Shown here piece by piece: positions 8,497 through 17,316 of a stretch of DNA of 56,109 nucleotides (position 1 is its first letter; the number at the start of each line of letters is the position of its first letter). The position numbers and the translations under genes were made by a program. The notes below the pieces were generated by a model, which worked only from the letters and a program-made list of their open reading frames with translations, was not told the DNA's origin and did no database searches. Source of the DNA: Tateyamaria pelophila (GTDB taxonomy: Bacteria > Pseudomonadota > Alphaproteobacteria > Rhodobacterales > Rhodobacteraceae); the NCBI RefSeq assembly GCF_019966495.1, contig NZ_JAIMIA010000026.1:1-56109 (forward strand), read 5' to 3'.

Positions 8497-9097
8497 TTAA
8501 AACAAGCTCCGCAAATCGAGAGTTGGTGCATCACGTTCCACTTCAAAGGCCTGAGCGCCGGATCCGGTTATGATCTGCACCTCAACCTCACGTGCATTTT
8601 CGAACGCGTCGAAATATGCAAACTCAATCTGCGTCAACGCTTCGGGCTGCGCGCAGGTGAGTGTGTACTCCGCATGAAATTCCGTATGACCAGACTGTTC
8701 GGCATGGTCGTCATCATCGGCATGCGCATGTTCGTCATCGTGATCGCTGTGGTCCGCGTGTGCGTCATGCCTATCGTGACCGTCGTCGCTCTCCAGTTCA
8801 GCGCTGGCCTTGGTGACGGAACACGCGGCCGCTGCGGGCAGCACAAACAGATCCAATGGGCGGGCAAGTGTTGCGACTGCGGCATCGACCGTGGCCCGGT
8901 CGGCTTCACTTTTTTGCGGCATACTCAAACCCGACAATATCAGCACCGGGGGCTTGAAACGCCATCACAACCGTCGGGCCGTCGATGGCAATGTTAAGCG
9001 CGCCAACACCGTGCTCGTGTGGGTCCAGCTGGCGGGTTTCATCGGCCAGCAGGGGGGGCGCGGAGAACATAAAAAGCAGAGGGATTATTTGTTTCAT
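8497..9097 (-). pseudogene. zrgA: ZrgA-like (DUF2796) zinc-binding protein gene, frameshifted
   Basis: Translation from ATG 9097 gives a signal peptide, then the DUF2796 opening DPHEHGVGALNIAIDG and PGADIVGFEYAAKK, then TGA at 8908-8906. The frame one base further on continues the same protein: SEADRATVDAAVATLARP, a His/Asp-rich stretch of about 40 residues, and the conserved C-terminus ending at 8497. The two halves join at an A6 run on the minus strand (T6 at 8910-8915); removing one A restores a protein of about 200 aa. This is either a recent inactivating insertion, a sequencing error in a homopolymer, or a recoding site. Intact family members are periplasmic metal-binding proteins encoded beside this ABC transporter type. 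Confidence 0.8.
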
Positions 9098-9768
9098 CGT
9101 CTGATCCAATGTTTTTGAGAGTAGAATGTTTCATCCGGTGCGCGCTCGGAACACTGCTTCATTCATATCTGTTGCAACCTGTTTTTGACGTTGCAATAGT
9201 TGTCTCGCAAATTCAACGCCGAACGCCTTGACGAGATCCGAAGACAGCACTCACAGGTGACATATTGGGCTGAAAACAACGATGGGCCATGGCGATATCT
9301 GTTTACAGAGCCTTGTTGCAAAGACCCTGCACGGTAAAGCTTGGAATCTCAAGGGTCTGAAAAATCGGTCTGACAATTCTCACTAACCGACACGGCGACG
9401 GGGGATGAATAATTACAAATCGCCCAGCCATTTGCAGCAATTTTCTGGCCATCCATGATCCTCCCGCCAACCTGTTTCACCTTTCACACCATGAAATGTC
9501 ATCCACGGACGCCCGCGACAGGAGATCACTGGCCCTCCAAATCTGGCGCGATGTCACTTGTATTGAAGTGACGGTAAACTTCGATTGTCAGGCATCCGTG
9601 ACCAACGTCAGGAAACTTTACGATACCATTTCGTCCTTATGACAAAAGCCTGCCTGCAAATGCGTTCAACGGCAATTTTTGGCTGCTTTAGAGGAAACAC
9701 CCGCTGTCAGGCATCGCCATCCGTAAAGGTGCAAAACCATAGCCTGCTCTGCATGGCGCTACTGCGCA
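9098..9768. other. Long intergenic region, no gene recognised
   Basis: About 670 bases lie between the zrgA start and the mscS stop. No convincing coding frame was found. GAGCCTTGTTGCAAAG near 9310-9325 resembles the terminal inverted repeats of some IS5/IS6-group elements, but no matching end or transposase was found. The element TGTCAGGCATC occurs twice, near 9588 and 9706. The region may be decayed mobile DNA together with the promoter of the zrgA operon; no Zur-type operator was recognised. Confidence 0.4.
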
Positions 9769-11178
9769 TCATTCAGCAGATAACGTTAACTGCGGCTTGG
9801 CGGTCTCTGATTTGATGTGCAGGTCCTGCTGTGGGTAAGGGATGGAAATTCCCGCGGCGTCGAAGTTTTCCTTTATCTGCCGCGTGAGATCCCAATAGAC
9901 ATCCCAGTAGTCGGAAGTTTTCGCCCATGGACGACAAATAAAGTTGACGGAACTGTCGGCCAACTCATTCACGCGGATCACCGGTTCGGGATGGTCCATA
10001 ACCAGAGGGTGTGCCTTTGTGGTTTCCTCTATGACCCGCAGCGCATCCGGGATCGAATCCTCGTATGCGATACCGAATACCAGATCAACACGACGCGTCA
10101 GACTCGCGGTCACATTGGTGATCACATTTCCCCAGACGTTTTTGTTTGGAATGACAATAACCTGGTTATCTGGGGTCACGACCGTCGTCGCCACGATACT
10201 CACGGATTTCACCGTCCCTGCGACACCGCCGACATCTACATAGTGGCCTTCGTCAAATGGCCGGTTGATCATGATCATCAAGCCACTGGCAAGGTTTCCC
10301 AAGGTGTCCTGAAAGGCAAATGCCATGATAAAGGACGCGCCGCCAATCAGCGCAAAAACCGGCGAGATATCTATGCCCAGGCCTGAAAGCACGACCATCA
10401 GGCCGATGGCCAGCACCAGCCAGTAAACTGCAGTGGCCAGAAAGACCTGCAACAGCTTGGACAAGTTTGGAACATGGACGAACCACTTGCGCGCAAATCC
10501 TCGCACGATTCTGGCAGCAATCAACAGTGCGGTCAGCGAGGCGACGATAATACCGACCTGGATCGCAAATTGAATGCCGCCCTCCCGATCCGTCGCCCAG
10601 CTCAGCACTTGCGAAGCCAACGTCCGGAAATCGGATGTCCGTTTTTCTTCCACAATAACCGACGAGCGATAGGCCCGATAATCAGATACGAGGGCTGGAT
10701 CGCCTCCTTTTTTCTCAAAGGATGAAATTACCTTGGAATATTTCTCGAAAAGGAGTCCTCGCTCGCGTGCGAGTTCCGCCAGGTTTTCGCGCGCGGCACT
10801 TTCTACTTCACCCTCGGAACGGCTGATGGCAATCTGTGCGGACATGACCTCTTCGGTCTTTTCCCGCACGATCTCAAGCCACTTTTCAGCCAGCAGTTCG
10901 AGCTCGGGCTTGGTCATGGGTATCAGGCGCAGTTCGAGTTCTTGAGGATCGATTTCACTGTTTAGGACTTCTTGCGTGAGACCGGTTTCAACATCTCGTG
11001 CCGATTGGTCCACTGCCGCCGAGGTGGCCGCATCTGCCGCGTTGGCCGCGGCTGCTTCCTCAGCGGTTTGCTGAGCATTCGCAAGCTGTGGCAAAAGCAG
11101 GAACGCCATCGCAACCAAAACGGAAGCCAAAAGGCGGAGATTTGTCAATGAAACGCGGTTCAATCCTCGTTCGAGCAT
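9769..11178 (-). CDS. MscS-family mechanosensitive channel
   Basis: The 469-aa inner-membrane channel opens under membrane tension and releases solutes during osmotic downshift. A signal sequence (residues about 15-36, ending ANA) is followed by a periplasmic helical domain of about 160 residues. Next come membrane helices near 205-225 and 245-270, and the pore helix region around FQDTLGNLASGLMIMINRPF. The beta domain then shows VVTPDNQVIVIPNKNVWGN, and the C-terminus has RPWAKTSDYWDVYWDL and GISIPYPQ, both typical of the family. It is monocistronic and preceded by about 250 bases (11179-11429) with no gene. Confidence 0.92.
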   Translation of the reverse strand: MLERGLNRVSLTNLRLLASVLVAMAFLLLPQLANAQQTAEEAAAANAADAATSAAVDQSARDVETGLTQEVLNSEIDPQELELRLIPMTKPELELLAEKWLEIVREKTEEVMSAQIAISRSEGEVESAARENLAELARERGLLFEKYSKVISSFEKKGGDPALVSDYRAYRSSVIVEEKRTSDFRTLASQVLSWATDREGGIQFAIQVGIIVASLTALLIAARIVRGFARKWFVHVPNLSKLLQVFLATAVYWLVLAIGLMVVLSGLGIDISPVFALIGGASFIMAFAFQDTLGNLASGLMIMINRPFDEGHYVDVGGVAGTVKSVSIVATTVVTPDNQVIVIPNKNVWGNVITNVTASLTRRVDLVFGIAYEDSIPDALRVIEETTKAHPLVMDHPEPVIRVNELADSSVNFICRPWAKTSDYWDVYWDLTRQIKENFDAAGISIPYPQQDLHIKSETAKPQLTLSAE

Positions 11179-11429
11179 GTTGGACTTCCATTTTAACGTT
11201 TATGCCAACAAAGTTTATAACGCATGCAAACAGACCAACAAGACGTAAATTGGGCCGTTTTCCCCTGCATGAAAACCAATTGCTGCGGGTCTTACGCGCC
11301 AAAAACGGCCGCGATTTCGATCAGGCAAAACAGCTTGCTTAAGACGCTCGCTTGGCCTGCGGAGACGCTCCACAGAGACCTGACAGCATCAAGCAGATAA
11401 ATCGGTCGGCAGCCCGAGGGAGTCCTGTC

Positions 11430-12113
11430 TCATTCAAACAGTGTACTTTGAACGTTTTCTTCGTCTGTCATCCTTTGGTAGAGATGCTGGTTCCAATATG
11501 GGGTCCATGAAACAAGAACTTTTCCAGTCCCCTCATAAACTCTGAGACGATCTTGTCCGGATATCAGGTTTCGTGGAAATGACGCCGCCCGTTGTGACTT
11601 GAACTTCAAACCACTCGTTCGTCCGATGACCAAGCGCCCCTGAACTTTAATTTCGCCATTGTCGACTTCAATGACTTCTACAGGCCCCGGCGCGTTCACG
11701 GCCGCTTGCCCGCTCCCTGTCATGGTCGTTTTCCATGCGAAAATCCCGTCACCCGCCCACAAACTTGCCCAGAAAGGCTCTTTGGTCACACCGAGTTCTA
11801 CGCCACCTTCGCTGGCCCAATACGCACCTGTCTCGAGGATCCAGCGTTCTTCTGGACGCACTTGAAAGACGTGGAACCCACGAAGGGAGGGTTGAAGGTT
11901 GATCGAACCAGTTCCCCTGTAATACGGGCGAATTCGCGATTCCCGAGTGAAGATGGCGCGAAAGAAGTCACCGAACTTGGGCAGGCGGGGCGTGAACCGG
12001 ATGGTGCCATTCATGTTCGACAATGCGCCATAGGCTGCACGTACGGTTTCATCGGTGATATCAATGGAGAGCTGCCGCATTCCCTCGACTTCCCGGACAC
12101 GAAAAGTTGCCAT
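11430..12113 (-). CDS. AIM24/TIM family beta-barrel-like protein
   Basis: This is a 227-aa protein. ATG 12113 is chosen because it overlaps the stop of the gene upstream by one base (TGATG), and the protein then begins MATFRVREVEGMRQL. It has repeated beta-strand segments and features of the AIM24 (TIM-barrel-unrelated, tryptophan-RNA-binding-attenuator-like) fold: HVFQVRPEERWILETGAYWA, GDGIFAWK and GPVEVIEV. The biochemical role of bacterial members is unknown. It is coupled to the DUF4239 membrane protein. No catalytic motif is seen. Confidence 0.8.
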   Translation of the reverse strand: MATFRVREVEGMRQLSIDITDETVRAAYGALSNMNGTIRFTPRLPKFGDFFRAIFTRESRIRPYYRGTGSINLQPSLRGFHVFQVRPEERWILETGAYWASEGGVELGVTKEPFWASLWAGDGIFAWKTTMTGSGQAAVNAPGPVEVIEVDNGEIKVQGRLVIGRTSGLKFKSQRAASFPRNLISGQDRLRVYEGTGKVLVSWTPYWNQHLYQRMTDEENVQSTLFE

Positions 12114-12925
12114 CAAATACTCTCCTGTTCGACGGGCTCGTCCCAGATCATCAGGCGGTCCCATAGCAATTCATATGCGAATGGAGAAAGACCGGATGGC
12201 CCGCGCAGAGGACGATCGAGCGTGACAATAACGAACAGGATAACGCCCAGAAAAAAGGCGATAATCGATCCAAGCACAAAATGCGGCAGCACTCGCATCT
12301 TCAGTAGGACCAGCAAAAACATGTTGATCCCTGCTCCCACAATGACGGCATACCAAAGCACGGCCGGGATCTCGGTTGTGACGCCGGTCAGACGCTTTTG
12401 CCTTTCCGTTGAGAATTCTTGAAACGAAGCCATCGCCTGATAGTGTATGACCCGCTCCCTTTCGGTTTCTGGTTCAAATTGTGACAAGGATCGCCGGATC
12501 GCATCTGCCCGGTTGAACCCTCCGTTCAGAATTTCACCTTGACGGTGGGCCGGCCACTCTTCGTAGATTGTGTAAAGGGTGTAGTCACGCATGAGCCATT
12601 TTACTTCCGAGCGTATCGGCTCTGGATAGGCCGCAATCTGAGCATACAAACTGCCCAGAGAGGTCGCTTCGTTGGTGATGCTTTCCCGCACTCTTTCAAG
12701 GTTTTGGTAGGCTGCAACCGTCAGAAGGCCAAGCAGAAGGCCGTTGAACAGGCTGAAGCTGGATGTCGCATAATTGACGGAACTATTGAAATCAGGACCG
12801 GTTCCGATCAGGACACGGAAAACCGGCTTTACAACCAACAGGCCCACGACCATCACGCAAATCGCGAGAACCGAGGACCAGACCGCAAGCGTTGCAATCG
12901 GCATGTCATAGACAAAATCCGGCAT
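12113..12925 (-). CDS. DUF4239 (bestrophin-like) membrane protein
   Basis: This is a polytopic membrane protein of about 270 aa. Two helices lie in the first 80 residues, a cytoplasmic helical domain of about 120 residues contains WLMRDYTLYTIYEEWP, and two C-terminal helices follow. The family is described as bestrophin-like and is sometimes proposed to form an ion channel; function here is unproven. The start is uncertain: ATG 12925 has GGGA 9-12 nt upstream, while ATG 12940 would add five residues without an obvious ribosome-binding site. Its stop overlaps the AIM24 start by one base, and it is divergent from the TAXI gene. Confidence 0.75.
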   Translation of the reverse strand: MPDFVYDMPIATLAVWSSVLAICVMVVGLLVVKPVFRVLIGTGPDFNSSVNYATSSFSLFNGLLLGLLTVAAYQNLERVRESITNEATSLGSLYAQIAAYPEPIRSEVKWLMRDYTLYTIYEEWPAHRQGEILNGGFNRADAIRRSLSQFEPETERERVIHYQAMASFQEFSTERQKRLTGVTTEIPAVLWYAVIVGAGINMFLLVLLKMRVLPHFVLGSIIAFFLGVILFVIVTLDRPLRGPSGLSPFAYELLWDRLMIWDEPVEQESI

Positions 12926-13090
12926 TCTTTGTTTTCCCATCGCTAATCGTTTGCACTGGGGCTGTTTGGCTTTGCCCAATCTGACGCATTTTTTTCCGAG
13001 CTGAAAGGCGTATTTCAGCAATGGACGTCATCCTGAATCCAGACTAGCGTCCCGGCAACGTCGACGTTGTTTTCCGGGTGGAATATTCGA

Positions 13091-14053
13091 ATGATACGTT
13101 TTGCCTTTGCTTCTGTGCTGGCCATCTTTGCCTCAACGGCAAGCGCTCAGGATCTTACCTTCATCAATATCGGCGCCGGAGATCTCGGCGGCGGGTATTA
13201 CGCGACCGCCAAGGCTTTGTGCGCACCGATCAACCTGGCAAATGTCGAAACGGTCAGATGCAGCCCGGAGCCGACAAGCGGTTCGATCTATAATTTGAAG
13301 ATGCTTCATCAAGGGGAGTTGGATTTTGCATTTGCTCAATCTGATTGGCAGCTTGCGGCATATGAGGGCACAGGTCCGTTTGCAGGCAACGCCATGCCCA
13401 ACCTGCGCAGCGTTTTGTCGCTCTATCCAGAGGTGGTCACAATCCTGGCAGGGCGTGACAGTGGAATATACCGATCCGAGGATCTGCCCGGCAAGCGGGT
13501 CGACATTGGATTGCCGTCGTCAGGACGTCATGCGACAGCAAAGGCGATACTGAGCCGCGCAGGAATGAACGTGAACGAATTCGGCGTGTTTTCTGAATTG
13601 ACGACGGCTCAAGCCGTTTCCGGTCTCTGTGATGGTACAATTGACGCCACCTTTTTTGTTGTTGGACATCCATCCGAAAGTGTCGCTCGTGCGTTGGCGG
13701 AGTGTGAGGCAAGAATAATAGCGCCCTCAGGGCCAATCTTTACGAGAGTTTTTTCGGATTCCCCGGGCTTTGTTGCTACGGAAATCGCTGCCGATACGTA
13801 TCCCCTGCAACGACAGGCGATAAAGAGCTACGCAGTGTATGCAACACTTGTGACACGCGCGGACGTCCCGTCTTCCAAAGTTTCCGTCATAGTTGAAAGC
13901 ACTTTGAAAAATTTGACTGCTCTCACAGATCATGTGTCACAATTGTCCGATCTGAATGTGCCGAATATGAGCATGAGAGGCCTGAGTGCCCCTTTGCATT
14001 CCGCATCTTCAGTGGCGCTTGAAGAGGCAAGCAGGAACACGGACGGCGACTAA
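13091..14053 (+). CDS. TAXI-family TRAP transporter solute-binding protein (orphan)
   Basis: The 320-aa exported protein begins with the signal peptide MIRFAFASVLAIFASTASA. The mature N-terminus, FINIGAGDLGGGYYATAKALC, is the TAXI ligand-binding signature, followed by SGSIYNLKML, LDFAFAQSD and LPGKRVDIGLPSSGRH. TAXI proteins deliver substrates to a fused TRAP membrane component, but no dctM-like gene is in this window, so the partner is either elsewhere or absent. GTGGAA lies upstream of ATG 13091. It is divergent from DUF4239-AIM24 across about 165 bases. Confidence 0.9.
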   Translation: MIRFAFASVLAIFASTASAQDLTFINIGAGDLGGGYYATAKALCAPINLANVETVRCSPEPTSGSIYNLKMLHQGELDFAFAQSDWQLAAYEGTGPFAGNAMPNLRSVLSLYPEVVTILAGRDSGIYRSEDLPGKRVDIGLPSSGRHATAKAILSRAGMNVNEFGVFSELTTAQAVSGLCDGTIDATFFVVGHPSESVARALAECEARIIAPSGPIFTRVFSDSPGFVATEIAADTYPLQRQAIKSYAVYATLVTRADVPSSKVSVIVESTLKNLTALTDHVSQLSDLNVPNMSMRGLSAPLHSASSVALEEASRNTDGD

Positions 14054-14652
14054 ATCGAAATCCAAACGATGCATCACCTGCGCCATCAGCCGTGAAATGC
14101 TCCAACACGTATGGATCCCCCGGTTGCTGCGAGTGAATTCAGAGTCTTGGAAACGCCTGATCGGGTGCAGGCATATATCCTGCCTCTGATGTGCTACGCG
14201 GTCAGGCGGCGACCTGAGTTCCGCCACCTTCAGGCTAGCGCCTGATCAAGCGTCACCAACGTCTGCGCATATCTGCATTTGGTCCAGGATCCGACGAAAG
14301 ATCCGATGGATATGACTCCCATCTACCATGTGTGCAAAGTTTAGATGGCTTCATTTCAGATCTGGCAGACCTGGATGCACGAAACCCCGCTGCCTCTGGG
14401 CAGAGAAACTCAAGTTCCTCGAGCCGTATGTCAGCCTATGCATTGGAATGGAGCGGATTAGCGATGCGATTCTGAAATGGTTGAATCTCACGGCAGCATA
14501 TCACTGCGAAAACAACTTTGAGACCTTACCGCCTTCGCGCTTTGGAAGCGATGTGAAACGTAACGCGATCGCCAGATCATTTCGCCCTGTTGCCACTGGC
14601 CGATATCCAACCAACCGCACCGCACGGCTTGCACTGTTGCTGACGAAAGTCT
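14054..14652. other. Intergenic region before pheS, no gene recognised
   Basis: About 600 bases with stop-interrupted frames in both directions. A short inverted repeat TCAGGC-TAGC-GCCTGA lies at 14230-14245 and may end the TAXI transcript, though no T-run follows. A frame of 121 codons at 14328-14693 has no recognisable product and overlaps the pheS start, so it is not called. The region presumably contains the pheS promoter. Confidence 0.4.
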
Positions 14653-14678
14653 ACTCCGCCTCTGAGCGAGCGCGGAGT
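14653..14678 (+). promoter_or_regulatory. Hairpin covering the pheS ribosome-binding site
   Basis: ACTCCGC (14653-14659) is perfectly complementary to GCGGAGT (14672-14678) across a 12-nt loop. The 3' arm contains GGAG, the only good Shine-Dalgarno match, 8 nt before ATG 14686. Folding would hide the ribosome-binding site; opening it would allow translation of pheS. No T-run follows, so it is not a plain terminator. Confidence 0.5.
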
Positions 14679-14685
14679 AAACACT

Positions 14686-15759
14686 ATGGATGATCTCAAA
14701 GCGAAATACCTGTCTCAGATTGCCGAGGCCTCGGATGAGGCTGTGCTGGAAGACATTCGCCTGGCGGCTGTTGGCAAGAAAGGCGAAGTGTCGCTCAAAA
14801 TGCGCGAATTGGGGCGCATGACTGCAGAAGAACGTCAGGTTGCAGGCCCGGCACTGAACGCACTGAAGGCTGAGATCAATTCTGCGCTTGCAGCGAAAAA
14901 AGCGGGCCTTGCGGATGCCGCTCTGGATGCGCGCCTGCGGTCTGAATGGCTGGATGTGACATTGCCGACGCGTCCGGACCGTCATGGCACCATCCACCCC
15001 ATCAGTCAGGTCACCGAAGAGGTAACGGCCATTTTTGCCGACATGGGATTTTCCGTTGCCGAAGGTCCCCGCATTGATACCGATTGGTACAATTTTGACG
15101 CGCTCAATATTCCAGGCCACCATCCTGCTCGGGCCGAGATGGACACGTTCTATATGCACCGGGCCGAAGGCGACGATCGCCCGCCCCATGTGCTACGCAC
15201 CCACACCTCGCCTGTTCAGATCCGCTCGATGGAAGCCACTGGCGCGCCCATGCGAATTATCTGCCCCGGCGGTGTGTACCGCGCGGATTATGACCAGACC
15301 CATACGCCCATGTTTCATCAGGTCGAAGGGCTTGCGATCGGCAAGGACATTTCCATGGCGAACCTGAAATGGGTTCTGGAAGAGTTCGTGAAGTCCTATT
15401 TCGAGGTAGATGGCGTCGACCTGCGCTTCCGAGCCTCGCATTTCCCCTTCACCGAACCCTCGGCCGAGGTCGACATTCGCTGTTCCTGGGAGGGCGGTAC
15501 CCTGAAGGTCGGCGAAGGTGACGATTGGTTGGAAATTCTGGGCTCCGGCATGGTGCACCCCAAGGTTTTGCTGGCTGGCGGTATTGATCCGGAGCAATGG
15601 CAAGGCTTTGCCTTTGGCATGGGAATCGACCGGATTGCGATGCTGAAATACGGCATCCCGGACCTGCGGGCCTTCTTCGACAGTGACCTGCGCTGGTTGC
15701 GGCATTATGGATTTGCGGCTCTGGACGTCCCGACGCTGCATGGCGGTCTGAGCCGTTAA
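14686..15759 (+). CDS. pheS: Phenylalanyl-tRNA synthetase alpha subunit
   Basis: The 357-aa class II synthetase subunit charges tRNA-Phe as an alpha2-beta2 tetramer with PheT. The N-terminal coiled coil (about 1-85) binds tRNA. The catalytic part has motif 1 around [19 protein letters not shown], motif 2 in [21 protein letters not shown] and motif 3 in [19 protein letters not shown]. The length is normal. Translation may be limited by the hairpin over its ribosome-binding site. pheT follows 1.6 kb downstream on the same strand, with two unrelated genes between. Confidence 0.97.
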   Translation: MDDLKAKYLSQIAEASDEAVLEDIRLAAVGKKGEVSLKMRELGRMTAEERQVAGPALNALKAEINSALAAKKAGLADAALDARLRSEWLDVTLPTRPDRHGTIHPISQVTEEVTAIFADMGFSVAEGPRIDTDWYNFDALNIPGHHPARAEMDTFYMHRAEGDDRPPHVLRTHTSPVQIRSMEATGAPMRIICPGGVYRADYDQTHTPMFHQVEGLAIGKDISMANLKWVLEEFVKSYFEVDGVDLRFRASHFPFTEPSAEVDIRCSWEGGTLKVGEGDDWLEILGSGMVHPKVLLAGGIDPEQWQGFAFGMGIDRIAMLKYGIPDLRAFFDSDLRWLRHYGFAALDVPTLHGGLSR

Positions 15760-15923
15760 GGCAAACCATCGCCGATTGGGCGAAATGACGGGCCGGGCAA
15801 AAACACCGGTCCGCCCTTGTCTATTCCCCCAAAATCCCCTCCGGAGGGTCGGCTTGCTGCCCAAATGCGCGGGGGGGCTGGCGTTTCATTGGCTGTTTGA
15901 GAAAACTGCTCTACTTTCGACGT

Positions 15924-16133
15924 ATGGTCAAATTCATAGTTGCGTGCATAATCGGACTGATCGTGATCAGTCATGTTTTCCTCTGGCGATCCGAGATGGC
16001 GCCCGGATTGAAACTGACATTTACGATGATCAATGCTGTGGGCTGGACAATCGTCTTTGCGCCCATCGTTCTGGTGGACCGATGGTTGGAAACAATCAAG
16101 GCCCGCAATTCGGAGACGTCAAATGACCTGTGA
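15924..16133 (+). CDS. Small two-helix membrane protein
   Basis: This is a 69-aa hydrophobic protein of unknown function. Helix 1 is at about residues 3-21 (FIVACIIGLIVISHVFL) and helix 2 at about 36-53, with a charged C-terminal tail. ATG 15924 is chosen because it places the first helix at the N-terminus; no strong ribosome-binding site is seen. It lies between pheS and pheT. The 12-bp palindrome CCCTCCGGAGGG at 15837-15848 lies in the preceding spacer. The 297 bases after it (16134-16430) hold no gene that I can support. Confidence 0.55.
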   Translation: MVKFIVACIIGLIVISHVFLWRSEMAPGLKLTFTMINAVGWTIVFAPIVLVDRWLETIKARNSETSNDL

Positions 16134-16430
16134 GCCAATACACCTGAGTAGAAGCCGTGTTCGAAATTGATGATACCAAATTCAGGTTCAGCGCGGCCAT
16201 CCGTTTTTTCTTACTTCTATCGTGCGCTTTTCTGGGGCATCGGTGATCTCCAAAACGCGGCTGTCTGTACGCGGTTCTGTTCGCCTTGCATGCAAACCCA
16301 GCATCCGGGTTTGGCGCGAAATGCTCTTGCGTGCCAAAAGGGATTCGAATGTTGGAACAATGCACAAGGGGCGCGACGACCGACGCAATTTTGAGATGAC
16401 AGGACTTCATTGGACTGTAGGGTCGCGGCC

Positions 16431-17234
16431 ATGAAATATGTTTTTGTTCTGTTGGCTTGTCTTTGGGCCGTCCCCGCTGCTGCAGTCGAACCGGAGTGCC
16501 AGCTTGAGGTGCCCTGCCAGATTGGCGATCGATCTTACCATGTCAACGTGCCGGACGGATGGGATGGGCAAAGTCCGTTGCCTGTGATGCTGCACTTTCA
16601 TGGCTGGGCACGGACCGGGGCGTTGCCTGTCCAGCATCAACGGATATCCGGCGCAACCGGGCGGCGCAGCGTGTTGCTGTTGGCGCCGAACGGAGTGAAC
16701 AAGACCTGGGATTTCTGGACCAGCGATACCGAGGATGTGGCCTTTGCCGCGGCAGTGATTGAGGACGCGGCGAAACGGTTTCCGATAGATCGCGAGAACA
16801 TATTTATTTCGGGCTATTCTTACGGCTCGGCGATGGCGTGGCGCTATGTCTGCGAAAACGGCAACGACGTGCGGGCGTTGCTCGCGGTCGCGGGCACCCT
16901 GCCTCAGTCGGAAAACTGCCCGCAAGCCCCGCAAGAAGTTCGGCATGTGCATGGGATAAAAGACACGGTCATGGACTTCCCGATGGGACCGGGGGGAGAT
17001 GTCACCTATCCGGTTGCATTGTGGCGCGCGGCATTGGGTTGCGATCACGTTCAGGCACAGTCGATTGGCTCTTGGAGCCAGGTGGAGTTTCTGACCCTTG
17101 AACGGACCGTTTGGGAGGCCTGCCAGCACGGCCGTGTCAGCCTCGATCTGCACAATGGCGGACATTTCATTCCGCACGGATGGTTTGCCCGCCAACTCGA
17201 TGAGCTTTTGGGTTTGCCTCCAAGTTACCCTTGA
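16431..17234 (+). CDS. Secreted alpha/beta-hydrolase, PHB depolymerase/feruloyl-esterase-like
   Basis: The 267-aa protein has a signal peptide (MKYVFVLLACLWAVPAAA). ATG 16431 is chosen because it opens that peptide. The hydrolase core shows LPVMLHFHGWA (oxyanion-hole strand) and the nucleophile elbow ISGYSYGSAM, with Ser in G-Y-S-Y-G. A late His in LHNGGHFIPHGW is a good candidate for the triad. Several cysteines (ECQLEVPC, ENCPQ, GCDH, EACQH) suggest disulfides in an exported enzyme. It belongs to the LpqC/poly(3-hydroxybutyrate) depolymerase-like esterases; the true substrate is unknown. It sits inside the pheS-pheT interval. Confidence 0.82.
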   Translation: MKYVFVLLACLWAVPAAAVEPECQLEVPCQIGDRSYHVNVPDGWDGQSPLPVMLHFHGWARTGALPVQHQRISGATGRRSVLLLAPNGVNKTWDFWTSDTEDVAFAAAVIEDAAKRFPIDRENIFISGYSYGSAMAWRYVCENGNDVRALLAVAGTLPQSENCPQAPQEVRHVHGIKDTVMDFPMGPGGDVTYPVALWRAALGCDHVQAQSIGSWSQVEFLTLERTVWEACQHGRVSLDLHNGGHFIPHGWFARQLDELLGLPPSYP

Positions 17235-17238
17235 TCCG

Positions 17239-17316
17239 GGCGGACGATGCGTCCGCCTTACGGGCTGGCGGTCACCGCCGTGTACAGAATCCCCGTAAGG
17301 CGTATCCTGATACGCC
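17239..17316. repeat. Cluster of nested palindromes between esterase and pheT
   Basis: Four perfect inverted repeats are packed into 78 bases: GGCGGAC-5 nt-GTCCGCC (17239-17257); CCTTACGGG (17256-17264) with CCCGTAAGG (17292-17300); inside that pair GGCGGT-C-ACCGCC (17267-17279); and GGCGTATC-CT-GATACGCC (17299-17316). The arms of neighbouring units touch, so the block could fold as a branched structure. This resembles a REP/BIME-like intergenic palindrome, or alternatively a structured leader for pheT, which starts at 17385. Confidence 0.7.

Noticed and set aside
8906-8915. A-AAA-AAG heptamer in zrgA as a programmed -1 frameshift site
   Set aside because: It matches the classic slippery heptamer, but a -1 shift leads into a non-ZrgA frame; the conserved C-terminus requires a +1 shift.
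13091-14053. Complete TRAP transporter
   Set aside because: Only the binding protein is present; no DctM- or TAXI-fused membrane gene lies within the window.
14328-14693. 121-codon frame upstream of and overlapping pheS
   Set aside because: No family, no ribosome-binding site, and it runs into the pheS start and hairpin.
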